A stretch of 64,000 nucleotides of DNA from CAYFQH01 sp964345215 (GTDB taxonomy: Bacteria; Bacillota; Clostridia; Christensenellales; Aristaeellaceae). The notes under the pieces are model-generated. The model worked only from the letters and a program-made list of their open reading frames with translations, was not told the origin of the DNA and ran no database searches. This document shows, piece by piece, positions 16,309-25,171 of the stretch; position 1 is the first letter of the stretch; every line of letters begins with the position of its first letter. Made by a program: the position numbers and the translations under genes. The DNA lies in NCBI GenBank assembly GCA_964345215.1, contig CAYFQH010000004.1, positions 1 to 64,000 on the forward strand, read 5' to 3'.

Positions 16309-17353
16309 GATTGTTTCCTCCAGCCAAAGCAATATACTTCTCGTAAGTAGGAGTATCTTCCTTGCGTATCCTCTCCCCTGCGGCATCAAATACAAACAGG
16401 TCTTCTCCTTCTACGCAAATAAATACTTTATCTCCAAAGGTAAAGCTTTCGTCCAGGCTCTTTACCATAATAAACTCATTGCCCATTTCAATTTTATAAA
16501 GGGTTTCAGAGCCTAACATTTCCCTGGTGATAATGGTGCCCTTGCGCATAAAGGCTGTATTGCTCGGTTCCCGGTTCAGCAGCACTTTTTCAGGTCTAAA
16601 GCCAATATGAATACCATTTTCAACTTTGGTAATGTTCATAGGCGGGGTACCAATAAACTGAGCGGCAAAAATGTTGTTAGGGTTTTTATATAGTTCTTCG
16701 GGGGATGCCTCCTGTACAATTCTGCCCTTATCCATTAAAACAATTACATCTGCCATGGCCATGGCCTCAACCTGGTCGTGGGTAACGTATACAAAGGTGG
16801 TTTTAAGCCTGTTATGCATTTCAATCAGTTCTGTGCGCATGGCCGCCCGCAGTTTAGCATCAAGGTTTGACAGGGGTTCATCCATCAAAAAAACCTGGGG
16901 CTCTTTTACCATGGCCCGGGCCAGAGCAATGCGCTGGCGTTGACCGCCGGAAAGGGTAGAAGGTTTTCTTTCTAAATATTCATACAAGCCCAAGGTGCGG
17001 GTTACCTCTTCAATACGGTTTTTCCGTTCTTCTTTGGGAACTTTATTGTTTTTTAAACCAAACTCAATGTTTTCCCTTACAGTCATCGTAGGATAAATAG
17101 CATAATTTTGAAAAACCATTGCAATATCACGTTTGCCCGGCGCTAAATCTGTAATATCCTTATCATCCAAATAAATATGCCCGCTTGTTGCAGGCCCAAT
17201 GCCTGCAATCATTCTTAAAAGGGTTGTTTTACCGCAGCCGGAAGCACCAACTAAAACTGTAAACTTACCGTCGTGAACGGTTAAATTTAAATTTTCAATG
17301 ACTTTTGTATGTCCAAATGCTTTTGATACGTTTTCAAACCTGATTTGTGCCAT
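16301..17353 (-). CDS. Sugar ABC transporter ATPase (UgpC/MsmK type)
   Basis: 350 aa. Walker A GASGCGKT (36-43), signature LSGGQ (134-138), Walker B VFLMDEP (154-160), VTHDQVEAM switch, and a C-terminal TOBE/OB domain ending near HIGFRPEKVLL and beyond. It energises the CUT1 importer. It lies 98 bp downstream of the binding-protein gene, with a terminator-like hairpin between them. CAGGAG precedes the ATG. In many Bacillota one such ATPase serves several importers; here it has its own operon copy. Confidence 0.92.
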   Translation of the reverse strand: MAQIRFENVSKAFGHTKVIENLNLTVHDGKFTVLVGASGCGKTTLLRMIAGIGPATSGHIYLDDKDITDLAPGKRDIAMVFQNYAIYPTMTVRENIEFGLKNNKVPKEERKNRIEEVTRTLGLYEYLERKPSTLSGGQRQRIALARAMVKEPQVFLMDEPLSNLDAKLRAAMRTELIEMHNRLKTTFVYVTHDQVEAMAMADVIVLMDKGRIVQEASPEELYKNPNNIFAAQFIGTPPMNITKVENGIHIGFRPEKVLLNREPSNTAFMRKGTIITREMLGSETLYKIEMGNEFIMVKSLDESFTFGDKVFICVEGEDLFVFDAAGERIRKEDTPTYEKYIALAGGNNHD

Positions 17354-17404
17354 ATCCTATTCTCCTGTCTGTTTACTGGTATATGTTAAAAACAGTTCCA
17401 TAAT

Positions 17405-17437
17405 AAAAAAATAATAGGAGGGCATAGCCCTCCTATT
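17405..17437 (-). terminator. Hairpin with U-run after the sugar-binding-protein gene
   Basis: AATAGGAGGGC / GCCCTCCTATT (11 bp, 3-nt loop) followed on the minus strand by a run of T. It lies inside the operon between the binding protein and the ATPase, so it probably gives partial termination and more binding-protein mRNA. Confidence 0.75.
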
Positions 17438-17451
17438 GAAGATTGCTTCCC

Positions 17452-18756
17452 TTATTTGAAAAAGCTAGCAGTTGTGGTTTTAATTTGTTCCAAAGCCTGT
17501 TCAGGGGTGATGCTGCCTTCTTGAATCAATAAGGATACAGCATCCCAGCAAGCTTTTGTATAGTCTTGCAGGAAGGGAACATAGGGATCTTCCTGACATT
17601 TGGCGGTAGCCATTTGATCGTAAGCAACCTTGTATAAAGGGTTTTCTGCCCAGAAATCAACCATATCGGCATATTCAGCAACAGATTTGGTCACGGGAAC
17701 GTAGCCTGAGTTAATGGTATTATAAGCAACCATTTCATCACTCATTAGAAATTGGATAAATTCCCAAGAGGCGGCGATTTGCTCATCGGTATTGCCTTCG
17801 CTAATCACAACCAAGTTTCCACCGCCGATTTCAGCAATGGGTTTTTCAGCATCGTAAGTAGGATAAGGCATAACGCCAACTTCAAAACCAGCTTCCCCGG
17901 CGTTAATCAAAATGTTTTTCATGCTACCGGAAGATTGGTAAAGGGCGGCTAATTTTTTCTGGAAAAAACGTTCTTGGGCAGCTGTGCCGGCGTTTGTAGA
18001 GTCAAAACTGCGGCACCATCCTTCGTCAACCCAGCCGCGCCAGTCGGTTAAGATTTGCAGGGTGGTTCCATCTTCCAAAGTAGGAGAGGATTTTCCATCT
18101 TCCGAAAACATGATGGAGCCCAGCTGCTGCAGGTTAGCGGCCTGGTAATATCCCCAGTCATTAACAATTTCAAGGCCATGAACCAATACTTCGCCGGTGG
18201 CTGCGTCTACTTCGTACAGAGCTTTACAAAATTCAACCATTTCAGCAATGGTGGTAGGAGGAGTTAAACCCTTTTCGTCTGCCATGGTCTTATTGTAGTA
18301 TAAAACAGGGGTAGAACGGATATAGGGGAAAACATGAAGTTCGCCGTCCCGGTTACCGTAAATGCTCAAAAAGGGATCAAACAGGTTGTTCCTGTCAAAA
18401 CCGGAAGCCTCGGCATAAGAAGCCATGTCCGCCACTACTTCATCCTCGATTAAATAGCCGGTAAAGGTGTTACCCATAACGGCGATTTGAGGCTGTTCCC
18501 CTGCCTGAATGGATAATTGCACTTTAGGTAAAATATCGTCGTAGCTGCCAATAAACACTTCTTCTACAACAATGCCTTTTTCTTTACCAACAGTTTCGTT
18601 AAAGGTTTTTACAGAGTGCTCTACAACCTCATAGTTGGCCCCTGAACCACGGGTGTGCCAAAATTGGATTGTAATGGGATTTTCCTGGGCCAATGCTGCC
18701 ATAGCAAAAGACAAGACCATAACCATAGCCAGCAAGAATGATAGGGTTTTTTTCAT
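17452..18756 (-). CDS. Sugar / glycerol-phosphate-type ABC substrate-binding protein (family 1, UgpB-like)
   Basis: 434 aa. A Sec signal peptide covers residues 1-22 or so (MKKTLSFLLAMVMVLSFAMA), with no lipobox cysteine. The mature protein begins with the ITIQFWHTRG strand typical of family 1 extracellular binding proteins, and has the FPYIRSTPVLYYNKTM and WEFIQFLMSDEMV segments. It delivers substrate to the permeases at 14517 and 15373. Because the genes on the upstream side encode a phosphodiesterase, kinase and polyol dehydrogenase, a phosphorylated polyol or sugar substrate is inferred. AAGGAGG precedes the ATG. Confidence 0.9.
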   Translation of the reverse strand: MKKTLSFLLAMVMVLSFAMAALAQENPITIQFWHTRGSGANYEVVEHSVKTFNETVGKEKGIVVEEVFIGSYDDILPKVQLSIQAGEQPQIAVMGNTFTGYLIEDEVVADMASYAEASGFDRNNLFDPFLSIYGNRDGELHVFPYIRSTPVLYYNKTMADEKGLTPPTTIAEMVEFCKALYEVDAATGEVLVHGLEIVNDWGYYQAANLQQLGSIMFSEDGKSSPTLEDGTTLQILTDWRGWVDEGWCRSFDSTNAGTAAQERFFQKKLAALYQSSGSMKNILINAGEAGFEVGVMPYPTYDAEKPIAEIGGGNLVVISEGNTDEQIAASWEFIQFLMSDEMVAYNTINSGYVPVTKSVAEYADMVDFWAENPLYKVAYDQMATAKCQEDPYVPFLQDYTKACWDAVSLLIQEGSITPEQALEQIKTTTASFFK

Positions 18757-18846
18757 CGTAAGTCCTCCTTAAAATTTAAAATAGCAAATGCAGCAGACTT
18801 TACCGCATTGTTTCAAAAAATAAAAATCGGGCTTCAACTCAAATGT

Positions 18847-18875
18847 AGCATAGCAAGAATTAAATTCCTTGTCAA
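18847..18875 (-). promoter_or_regulatory. Promoter of the sugar ABC operon
   Basis: Minus strand TTGACA (18870-18875), 17 bp, TATGCT (18847-18852). Most of it lies inside the 55-bp block that is repeated across the assembly gap. Confidence 0.75.
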
Positions 18876-18903
18876 TAGGAAAATGTTAGTTTTTTCCTAT
18901 TTT
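18849..18903. repeat. 55-bp block, left copy at assembly gap
   Basis: Identical to 19004-19058. It begins CATAGCAAGAATTAAATTCC and ends TTTTTTCCTATTTT right at the N run. It looks like the overlapping end of a contig. Confidence 0.9.
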
Positions 18904-19003
18904 NNNNNNNNNNNNNNNNNNNNNNNNNNNNNNNNNNNNNNNNNNNNNNNNNNNNNNNNNNNNNNNNNNNNNNNNNNNNNNNNNNNNNNNNNNNNNNNNN
19001 NNN
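18904..19003. other. Assembly gap (100 N)
   Basis: Exactly 100 N, the standard placeholder for a gap of unknown size. The identical flanks suggest that the two contigs overlap and that no sequence may be missing. Confidence 0.98.
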
Positions 19004-19058
19004 CATAGCAAGAATTAAATTCCTTGTCAATAGGAAAATGTTAGTTTTTTCCTATTTT
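19004..19058. repeat. 55-bp block, right copy at assembly gap
   Basis: Exact copy of 18849-18903, continuing into unique AT-rich sequence downstream of the phosphodiesterase gene. The region 19059-19153 shows no clear terminator for that gene. Confidence 0.9.
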
Positions 19059-19153
19059 TTGTTCTTATTTTACATTATTACAGCAAAATTCATGAACTGA
19101 AGCACTTGTTTTGTGTGTTTTTAACATATGTTTAAGGCTAATTTAACATATCT

Positions 19154-20467
19154 TTACAACGATAAGATGATTTCATCCATAGCTTTTCCATCAATGTCTT
19201 CCATGGAAAAGCCCAGTACTTTTGCAAAAGTCGGCGCTTCATCTACAATGGGTTTTCGTTCAAGTACAACCCCAGGTTTTATGCCGGGGCCAAAGGCCAT
19301 AAAAGTAGGCTGGGGCCCTTTATCCGGATGATGGCCGTGAGTTGCTCTGCCAAAGCGGTAATCTTCAATATCTAAATTGCGAACAAGGGGTCGTGTCCAG
19401 TGATTGGTAAAGGAGGTGAAGCCATCGGTTTCAATCACAAAGGAAAAATCGCCTCCCAAACGTTCTTCTTCCTGAACTTCTTTGGCTGTATATACCCTGC
19501 TGATTCCATAAATGCCTTCATCACACATATGATTTAAAAGGGTATATACCTCATCATAGGTTTTTTGATCTGCCGGGTCTTTTAAGTATACCTGGGCAGA
19601 CAGGGCAGTAGATTTGCAAATGGCTTTGTAGTCTTCCACTTCTCCTTTTGAATTGACATTAATAAAGCCTTTTTCGGCCAAAACAACGTTTGGCGAAATG
19701 GTTCTGTTAATGTTCATTTGCCCGTGGTCGCTGACAATAAAAAAGGTAGTCTCTTCCAAAATACCCGCATCTTCAGTTGCCTTTACAATTTGCGAAAACC
19801 ACTCGTCAATTTCATGGAGCCCATGGGTTACTTTGGGCGAAAACAGCCCCGTTTGGTGCCGATAAGCATCAATATTGGCAGGGTGAATCATCAGCAGGTT
19901 AGGTTTAAATTCCCTAATAATAGCAGAAGCGCAGGCATGAACAAAGCGGTCCGCATGGGGGTGCTGGCGGTGCTTCCCGTCGACCAAATGGGCGTTTGGC
20001 TTAACCACCTTTTCAATCACCTCTGGTGAACTGCCAGAGTTTTCAAAGCATTGTACCGTTGTTTCCTCACTGCTTTGGGGCCAATATTCGTCTACCAGGT
20101 AATCAATGCTGGGATGGTTGCCTGTAACGGGCCAAAAAACAGCTGCTGTACTCAGCCCTGCTTTTTTGGCGGCATCAAAAATATCCGGTACTTTCACTGC
20201 GTCATTGAACCACTCCCAATCGGAAGAAAGCTCGGTTAAAATTGTTTTTTCGTTGTTGATAATGCCGTGACGGTCCGGGTACACCCCTGTGCGCATGGAA
20301 GTATGCTCAGGGTAGGTTACCGTAGGGTAAATGGCCCGGATGGTTTTAACAATGGCCATCTTATCCCAAAACTTTCCGAAGGCGGGTAAGGTTCTCAGGG
20401 TTTCCAGGTCTTCATAAACCATCGCATCCTGCGAAATAACAATGACATGTTTTGTCTTTTGCTCCAT
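19154..20467 (-). CDS. Type I phosphodiesterase / nucleotide pyrophosphatase family protein
   Basis: 437 aa, alkaline-phosphatase superfamily. The metal-binding Asp in ISQDAM (D14), the likely nucleophile Thr in YPEHTSMRTGVYPDRHG (T56), the HPANIDAYRHQTG segment, VSDHGQM and the C-terminal ATHGHHPDKGP give the full set of two-metal ligands. These enzymes cleave phosphodiester or pyrophosphate bonds. There is no signal peptide, so it acts in the cytoplasm on imported or internal substrate, unlike the usual exported members. It lies 16 bp downstream of the FGGY kinase in the same operon. The true substrate is unknown. Confidence 0.85.
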   Translation of the reverse strand: MEQKTKHVIVISQDAMVYEDLETLRTLPAFGKFWDKMAIVKTIRAIYPTVTYPEHTSMRTGVYPDRHGIINNEKTILTELSSDWEWFNDAVKVPDIFDAAKKAGLSTAAVFWPVTGNHPSIDYLVDEYWPQSSEETTVQCFENSGSSPEVIEKVVKPNAHLVDGKHRQHPHADRFVHACASAIIREFKPNLLMIHPANIDAYRHQTGLFSPKVTHGLHEIDEWFSQIVKATEDAGILEETTFFIVSDHGQMNINRTISPNVVLAEKGFINVNSKGEVEDYKAICKSTALSAQVYLKDPADQKTYDEVYTLLNHMCDEGIYGISRVYTAKEVQEEERLGGDFSFVIETDGFTSFTNHWTRPLVRNLDIEDYRFGRATHGHHPDKGPQPTFMAFGPGIKPGVVLERKPIVDEAPTFAKVLGFSMEDIDGKAMDEIILSL

Positions 20468-20483
20468 TGTTCTCTCTCCCTTT

Positions 20484-22013
20484 TTATTGATTATGCTGAA
20501 ATTGATAAATGGCCTCGTAGGCCTTTTTCATATTTGGATACAAATTTGCATATACATCATACTGTTTTTGGTAATAAACCCTATCTCCCTCTACCGGTTG
20601 GTAGGTGGTTTTACTTTGAATCAGCTTACCTGCTTCTTCAAAATTTTTATAAAGGCCAATGCCCACCCCAGCTGCAAAGGCTGCCCCTAAACTGGTGGCG
20701 TGGTGAGCCGTTGCATGAATACTAACGGGAATGCCCATCATAGAGGCTGCCATTTGGCCCCATAGGCTGCTTTTGGCTCCGCCTCCAATGGTTATTAGCT
20801 TTGTTACCTCAAGGCCATTTTCGTCCAGTATTTTTTTACATAGGTGGAGCCCCTGCATAATGCCTTCGTAAATAGATCGGGCAATGTCTTTTTGATTATG
20901 CCCCAAGGTAGCGCCGATAAGGGTGCCCGAAACTTGAGCGGTCCACCAAGGAGTTCTTTCCCCCATTAAAGTAGGTAGAAAAAACAGCCCCCTTGCACCA
21001 ATGGGAGATTCTTCCACCATTTTTTCAATGGCTCCAAAGGAAAAGTCATCTCCCTGCCTGTTCATGCAAAGCAGGTTTTCCACAGCCCAGTCATAGGCTG
21101 CTGCCCCGGATTGAAGGGTGCCGCAAACGTTATAACAGTCAATGTCCATGTCGTAATAGTTAAAGATGCGCATTTTATCGTCAATAATGGGTTTTTCGCT
21201 CATGGCACTGATCCAGGCAGAGGAACCGATATTCATATAAGCATCTCCCGGCACATGCTGCCTGGCCCCATGGGCGGCACAGGCTCCGTCCCCTCCGCCT
21301 AAAACAACAGGCAGCCCCTGAGGCAGCCCTGTAGCCTTTGCCATTTTTTTCTGAAGCCTGCCGCTGGCATCGGTTGCTTTTAAAAGTTGGGGCATTTTAC
21401 TTAGGTCGATGCCAAGATCTGTTAGAATATCCCGAGCCCAGTCTTTACTATACATGTTCATGCAGGCGCATAAGGAAGCATCAGAATAGTCCGTAACCCC
21501 CACCCGTCCTGTAAACTGGCCATAAAAATAGTCTTTAATGTTTACAAAGGCAAGAGCATCGCGGTATATATCCGGCCGATTCTCCTTTAGCCATAAATAC
21601 TTGGGCAAGCCCGAGTGAACGTCAATTCGGTTGCCTGTAATGCGGTAAAAATCCTTCTGGGAAATGATTTTTTCGATAAACTTGGTTTGTTCATGGCTTC
21701 TAATGTCAGAATGGATGATGTTGTTGTAAAGGGCCTGACCCGAAGAATCAACGGGAATACAGCCATTCATAGTACCTGTAAAAACCATGGCTGTAATAAA
21801 ATGGGCCGGAACCACTGTAAGGGCCTTCTGGATGCCCATGATCACTTTTTCAAGCTGTTCCTCTGGTTTTTGCTCTGCCCAGCCTGTTTTTTCAAAATGC
21901 GTAGGATAGGACAGAACATCGCTGTACACAGCCCTGCCCTGTCCGTTAAATATGGCACACTTTACCCCGGTTGTACCTGCGTCAAGGGTTAGAATATGGT
22001 GTTCGTTCTTCAT
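20484..22013 (-). CDS. FGGY-family carbohydrate kinase (xylulokinase-like)
   Basis: 509 aa, typical length. The N-terminal ATPase-fold motif ILTLDAGTTGVKCAIF, the central substrate segment (GLPVVLGGGDGACAAHGA) and the C-terminal ITIGGGAKSSLWGQMAASMM are FGGY signatures. It phosphorylates a sugar, ketose or polyol with ATP in the cytoplasm. Family members act on xylulose, glycerol, ribulose, erythritol and others; the sequence alone does not choose between them. It lies between the phosphodiesterase and the SorE-like dehydrogenase with 16- and 24-bp gaps, so it belongs to the catabolic operon. Confidence 0.9.
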   Translation of the reverse strand: MKNEHHILTLDAGTTGVKCAIFNGQGRAVYSDVLSYPTHFEKTGWAEQKPEEQLEKVIMGIQKALTVVPAHFITAMVFTGTMNGCIPVDSSGQALYNNIIHSDIRSHEQTKFIEKIISQKDFYRITGNRIDVHSGLPKYLWLKENRPDIYRDALAFVNIKDYFYGQFTGRVGVTDYSDASLCACMNMYSKDWARDILTDLGIDLSKMPQLLKATDASGRLQKKMAKATGLPQGLPVVLGGGDGACAAHGARQHVPGDAYMNIGSSAWISAMSEKPIIDDKMRIFNYYDMDIDCYNVCGTLQSGAAAYDWAVENLLCMNRQGDDFSFGAIEKMVEESPIGARGLFFLPTLMGERTPWWTAQVSGTLIGATLGHNQKDIARSIYEGIMQGLHLCKKILDENGLEVTKLITIGGGAKSSLWGQMAASMMGIPVSIHATAHHATSLGAAFAAGVGIGLYKNFEEAGKLIQSKTTYQPVEGDRVYYQKQYDVYANLYPNMKKAYEAIYQFQHNQ

Positions 22014-22037
22014 CGTTTGTCCCTCAATGTTAGATAT

Positions 22038-23294
22038 TTACACCCAGTTGGCCAGCAGGTAATCCTCCGCCTCTTTGCTCCAGAGGCCATTATTCTTTTG
22101 AGTAATCTGAGCCAGGGCCTTAAAGCGCTCGTCCTTCTCGCCTAATTTTGCAAAATCCTCAATAGCGGTAAGGGGCATGGAAATACTGTTGTAAATCATT
22201 TTTTTGCCTCCTGGAATATTAGGCAGGTTCAAAATGGTTTCCCCTGCACTATCCAGGCCTCCAATATGGGTTAGCATGACCGCAGGGTTAATTCGCCCGG
22301 CGGCAGTTAACTCCAGGGCTTCAATCATATCCTGGGTGTTGCCCCCTGTGGTTCCCATAACATGGGTAGCATTATAATGCACGTCATAAAAGTTAAGCCT
22401 GGCACTAAAGTTGGGGTCCGTTGGGCCGGCAAAAAAGTTTAAGCAGCCGTCTCTACCCAGGGTGGCAGAAGCCAAATCCAGCAAAGATTCAACAGGAGCA
22501 TAAACAAATACATCATCGTAGCCCCCTTGGGATAGTTCATTTAGGTAAGCGGCAGCATCTTCCAGCTTGCTGGTATTAACATATTGAAGGTCAACCCCGG
22601 CCTCTTTCTTGGCCTTTTGAGGCGGAAACAGCTCCTGAGCCCGGTTTAGCCTCTCTTCATCAATATCAACAATCGTTAACTGACTGGGCTGCCTGTCGCC
22701 GTAGAGGGTATAGTCAATCATGCCCAAACCCATGGGCCCGGCACCGGCTAAAACAAGCATTTTCCCCCCTTCTTTAATACCCATGTCATGGGTATACACC
22801 CCCATCTTTGTATGGTAGGAGGCATGAAAGGCGCCAATGGAGCAACTAAAAGGCTCAGCTAAAGAAGCCTCGTAGTAGGCTTCCCCTTTATATTCAAGCA
22901 AGCACCCCAGCTCCATTACCTCGGGAGGAATAATCATGTAAGTTGCATTGCCGCCAAAATAGGGGTAGGAATAACCAGGCGACCACATGGTGCCTTTATA
23001 GTTTAAAGCAGGCTGTAAGGTAAATTTCATACCGGGTTTAAATTGATCCTGATGCTTTTTGCCCACCGCTACAATGTTGCCTGCCAGTTCATGGCCCATC
23101 ATGACCGGATTTTCGTGTACGTCCTTAGGCACTCGTTTATGCTTCTCACCTAAAATGGCGCACTTGTAGGTGGACATGCACACGCTGTCGGATATTACCT
23201 GGGCCAAAATTTCATCCTCTTTTATTTCCGGCAGTTCAAATTCTTCCAGCCGTAAATCCCCTGCTCCGTATAATCTTAATGCTTTTGTTTTCAT
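22038..23294 (-). CDS. SorE-like zinc dehydrogenase (L-sorbose-1-phosphate reductase family)
   Basis: 418 aa. The N-terminus (MKTKALRLYGAGDLRLEEFE), the zinc-site Cys39 (SDSVCMSTYK) with MGHE at 66-69, the Rossmann GAGPMGLG near 190, and especially the LNFFAGPTDPNF...NFYDVHYNATH and MGTTGGNTQDM segments match the SorE family of enterobacteria from memory. SorE reduces L-sorbose-1-phosphate to glucitol-6-phosphate. Here there is no PTS; an ABC importer and a kinase stand in its place, so the exact ketose phosphate is uncertain. It lies in the operon between the PfkB kinase and the FGGY kinase. Confidence 0.82.
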   Translation of the reverse strand: MKTKALRLYGAGDLRLEEFELPEIKEDEILAQVISDSVCMSTYKCAILGEKHKRVPKDVHENPVMMGHELAGNIVAVGKKHQDQFKPGMKFTLQPALNYKGTMWSPGYSYPYFGGNATYMIIPPEVMELGCLLEYKGEAYYEASLAEPFSCSIGAFHASYHTKMGVYTHDMGIKEGGKMLVLAGAGPMGLGMIDYTLYGDRQPSQLTIVDIDEERLNRAQELFPPQKAKKEAGVDLQYVNTSKLEDAAAYLNELSQGGYDDVFVYAPVESLLDLASATLGRDGCLNFFAGPTDPNFSARLNFYDVHYNATHVMGTTGGNTQDMIEALELTAAGRINPAVMLTHIGGLDSAGETILNLPNIPGGKKMIYNSISMPLTAIEDFAKLGEKDERFKALAQITQKNNGLWSKEAEDYLLANWV

Positions 23295-23320
23295 AGTGTT
23301 CTCCTTCCATAAGCAGCTGT

Positions 23321-24250
23321 TTATATTTCTTCAACTTTTACTAAGGGCAACATTTTTTCAATTGCTTCCATTTTTGCACTTTGGGTGCCCTTTTCCATAA
23401 TGGTGGCACTGCTGGTAGCAATGGCCATTTGAGCTGTTTGGGCTAAGGTCAGGCCTTTTACCTGGCCGTATGCCAGGGCTGCCATCATGGCATCTCCTGC
23501 TCCAACAGTGCTTTCAACCTGAACTTTTAGGCCATGCCCTAAAAATACCTTCTCCCGGTCAATAAAAAGGGCGCCTTTTTCTCCTAGGGAGACCACCACT
23601 TTTCCAATGCCCCTTTGAATTAAGTTTTTTGCCCCGGCAATGATTTGCTCAAAATTGTTTAACTTTTTGCCCACAAGCCGTTCCAGCTCATCCTGGTTGG
23701 GCTTAATTAAGGTTGGAGCCGCCTCTACACCAAGGGAAAACTCTTCCCCATCAGAATCAAAAAAAACCTGGGCTTCTTTTCTCTTAATCAACTCAATCCA
23801 CTTTTGATAAATTTTAACATCTGTATTGGGAGGCAATTTACCGGCGATAACCACTAAGTCGTTTTTGCCGATGGCCTTTAAAATTTTTTGCTCTAAGGCT
23901 GCCAGCATTTGGCTATCAAGGGGTTCCCCTTTTTCATTAATGTCTGTATAGGTACCCTTTTTTAAATCCACAATTTTTGTATTTGTGCGGGTTGGCTGGC
24001 TCTGGTATATAAAATCATGTTCCATGGCCATTAAATCAAGCTGCTGGGCTATCCATTGGCCGCTGCTGCCCCCTAAAGCACCCGTAGCAACAGAAGCAAC
24101 CCCCATTTCTTTTAAGGATTTGGAAACATTAATTCCCTTGCCACCAACATCCAGCCGCTTATGCTCAACACGGTTTACCTGATCTATCTGAAAGTCCGAA
24201 ATTTGCAGAGTTTGATCAACCGCTGGGTTTAAAGTGACTGTAATAACCAT
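23321..24250 (-). CDS. PfkB-family kinase (1-phosphofructokinase / tagatose-6-phosphate kinase type)
   Basis: 309 aa from ATG 24250, with GGGAGGG 6 nt upstream; a TTG at 24256 sits on the ribosome site. The FruK/LacC-type start MVITVTLNPAVDQTL, the VGGKGINVS substrate loop and the C-terminal STVGAGDAMMAALAYG motif with the catalytic Asp are clear. It phosphorylates a sugar phosphate to a bisphosphate for aldolase cleavage. It is the first gene of the catabolic operon and has its own promoter. No aldolase gene is visible in the window, so that step must be encoded elsewhere. Confidence 0.9.
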   Translation of the reverse strand: MVITVTLNPAVDQTLQISDFQIDQVNRVEHKRLDVGGKGINVSKSLKEMGVASVATGALGGSSGQWIAQQLDLMAMEHDFIYQSQPTRTNTKIVDLKKGTYTDINEKGEPLDSQMLAALEQKILKAIGKNDLVVIAGKLPPNTDVKIYQKWIELIKRKEAQVFFDSDGEEFSLGVEAAPTLIKPNQDELERLVGKKLNNFEQIIAGAKNLIQRGIGKVVVSLGEKGALFIDREKVFLGHGLKVQVESTVGAGDAMMAALAYGQVKGLTLAQTAQMAIATSSATIMEKGTQSAKMEAIEKMLPLVKVEEI

Positions 24251-24307
24251 TCGCAACCCTCCCGATGTTTTAAATTAACATATTTTGTTAGTTTTGAACA
24301 CGTTAAT

Positions 24308-24335
24308 ATCATATCATGGCCAGATAAAAAGTCAA
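24308..24335 (-). promoter_or_regulatory. Promoter of the pfkB-sorE-kinase-phosphodiesterase operon
   Basis: Minus strand TTGACT (24330-24335), 16 bp, TATGAT (24308-24313), about 55 bp before the pfkB start. The deoR terminator lies immediately upstream, so the operon is transcribed separately from deoR. Confidence 0.65.
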
Positions 24336-24345
24336 TTGATTTACA

Positions 24346-24374
24346 TAAAAAAAAGCAGAAAATCTGCCTTTTTT
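24346..24374 (-). terminator. Terminator after deoR
   Basis: GCAGA/TCTGC stem extended by A-T pairs, followed on the minus strand by eight T. It separates the regulator from the catabolic operon. Confidence 0.7.
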
Positions 24375-24394
24375 CATTTTTACCTTTTACCGTT

Positions 24395-25156
24395 CTACAG
24401 AACAATAATATTTTTCCGTTCAAACTCTTTTTTACTCTTTTCATCCAGCCCCGAATCAGAAATAATCACATCTACCTCCTCTGGCCTGGCAAAGGTATAG
24501 GTACTGCTTACCCCAACTTTATGATGATCCATCAGCAACACCACTTTTTCACTTCTGCGAACAACCATCTTTTTCAACTCTGCTTCATCTTCCGAGCCGC
24601 AAGTAAAACCCCAACTGCCAATATAGCCTGTAACCCCTAAAAAAGCAATTTGAAAATTAATATCGGATAAGTCAACCATACTGCGCACCCCGTCAAGGCA
24701 GAGGCTAAAAGGATTTAGACGGCCACCAATCATGTTTACCTGGGCTTTTCGTAGTTTTGCCAACTCAAAGACACAACTAACGCTATTTGTATGAATCAAA
24801 AAAGAATCGTCTGGAAAAATTCTAGCCAATTCTGTGGTGGTGGTGCCAGAATCTAAAAAAATGGAGGTATTTTGGTTTAGCAAATCCACAGCCTTTTGAG
24901 CAATGATTTTTTTCGCCTCTAAATTTCTGGTGCTGCGGCGCATAAAAAGGTCGTCGGTGCCAATTAGCACCTCAACCGACTTGGCCCCGCCATGTACCCT
25001 GATAATTTTTTTTTGCTGATCCAAGTATTCTAAATCCCGCCGGAGGGTCATTTCGGAAACATTGCTAAAGGCTTTTTTCAACTTTTTCAGACCCACTGAA
25101 CCTTCCTGATTTACAATTTCTACAATTTTATTTCTTCTCTCTTCCATGCTTTGCAC
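24395..25156 (-). CDS. DeoR-family transcriptional repressor
   Basis: About 253 aa. Start GTG at 25156 has AGGGTGA 5 nt upstream; ATG 25147 is also possible. The N-terminal winged helix (RRNKIVEIVNQEGSVGLKKL, then MTLRRDLEYLDQQKKIIRVHGG) is the standard DeoR helix-turn-helix, and the rest is the sugar-phosphate-sensing domain (FLDSGTTTTELAR, then a VDLSDINFQIAFLGVTGYIG segment). Members usually repress a neighbouring catabolic operon until a phosphorylated intermediate appears. Its gene follows araM by 15 bp and precedes the pfkB operon, so both are likely targets. Confidence 0.9.
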   Translation of the reverse strand: MQSMEERRNKIVEIVNQEGSVGLKKLKKAFSNVSEMTLRRDLEYLDQQKKIIRVHGGAKSVEVLIGTDDLFMRRSTRNLEAKKIIAQKAVDLLNQNTSIFLDSGTTTTELARIFPDDSFLIHTNSVSCVFELAKLRKAQVNMIGGRLNPFSLCLDGVRSMVDLSDINFQIAFLGVTGYIGSWGFTCGSEDEAELKKMVVRRSEKVVLLMDHHKVGVSSTYTFARPEEVDVIISDSGLDEKSKKEFERKNIIVL

Positions 25157-25171
25157 ATATCTCACCCTTTA

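Noticed and set aside
18808..19008. Plus-strand frame crossing the N gap
   Set aside because: It reads through unknown bases and the promoter of the importer operon; not a gene.
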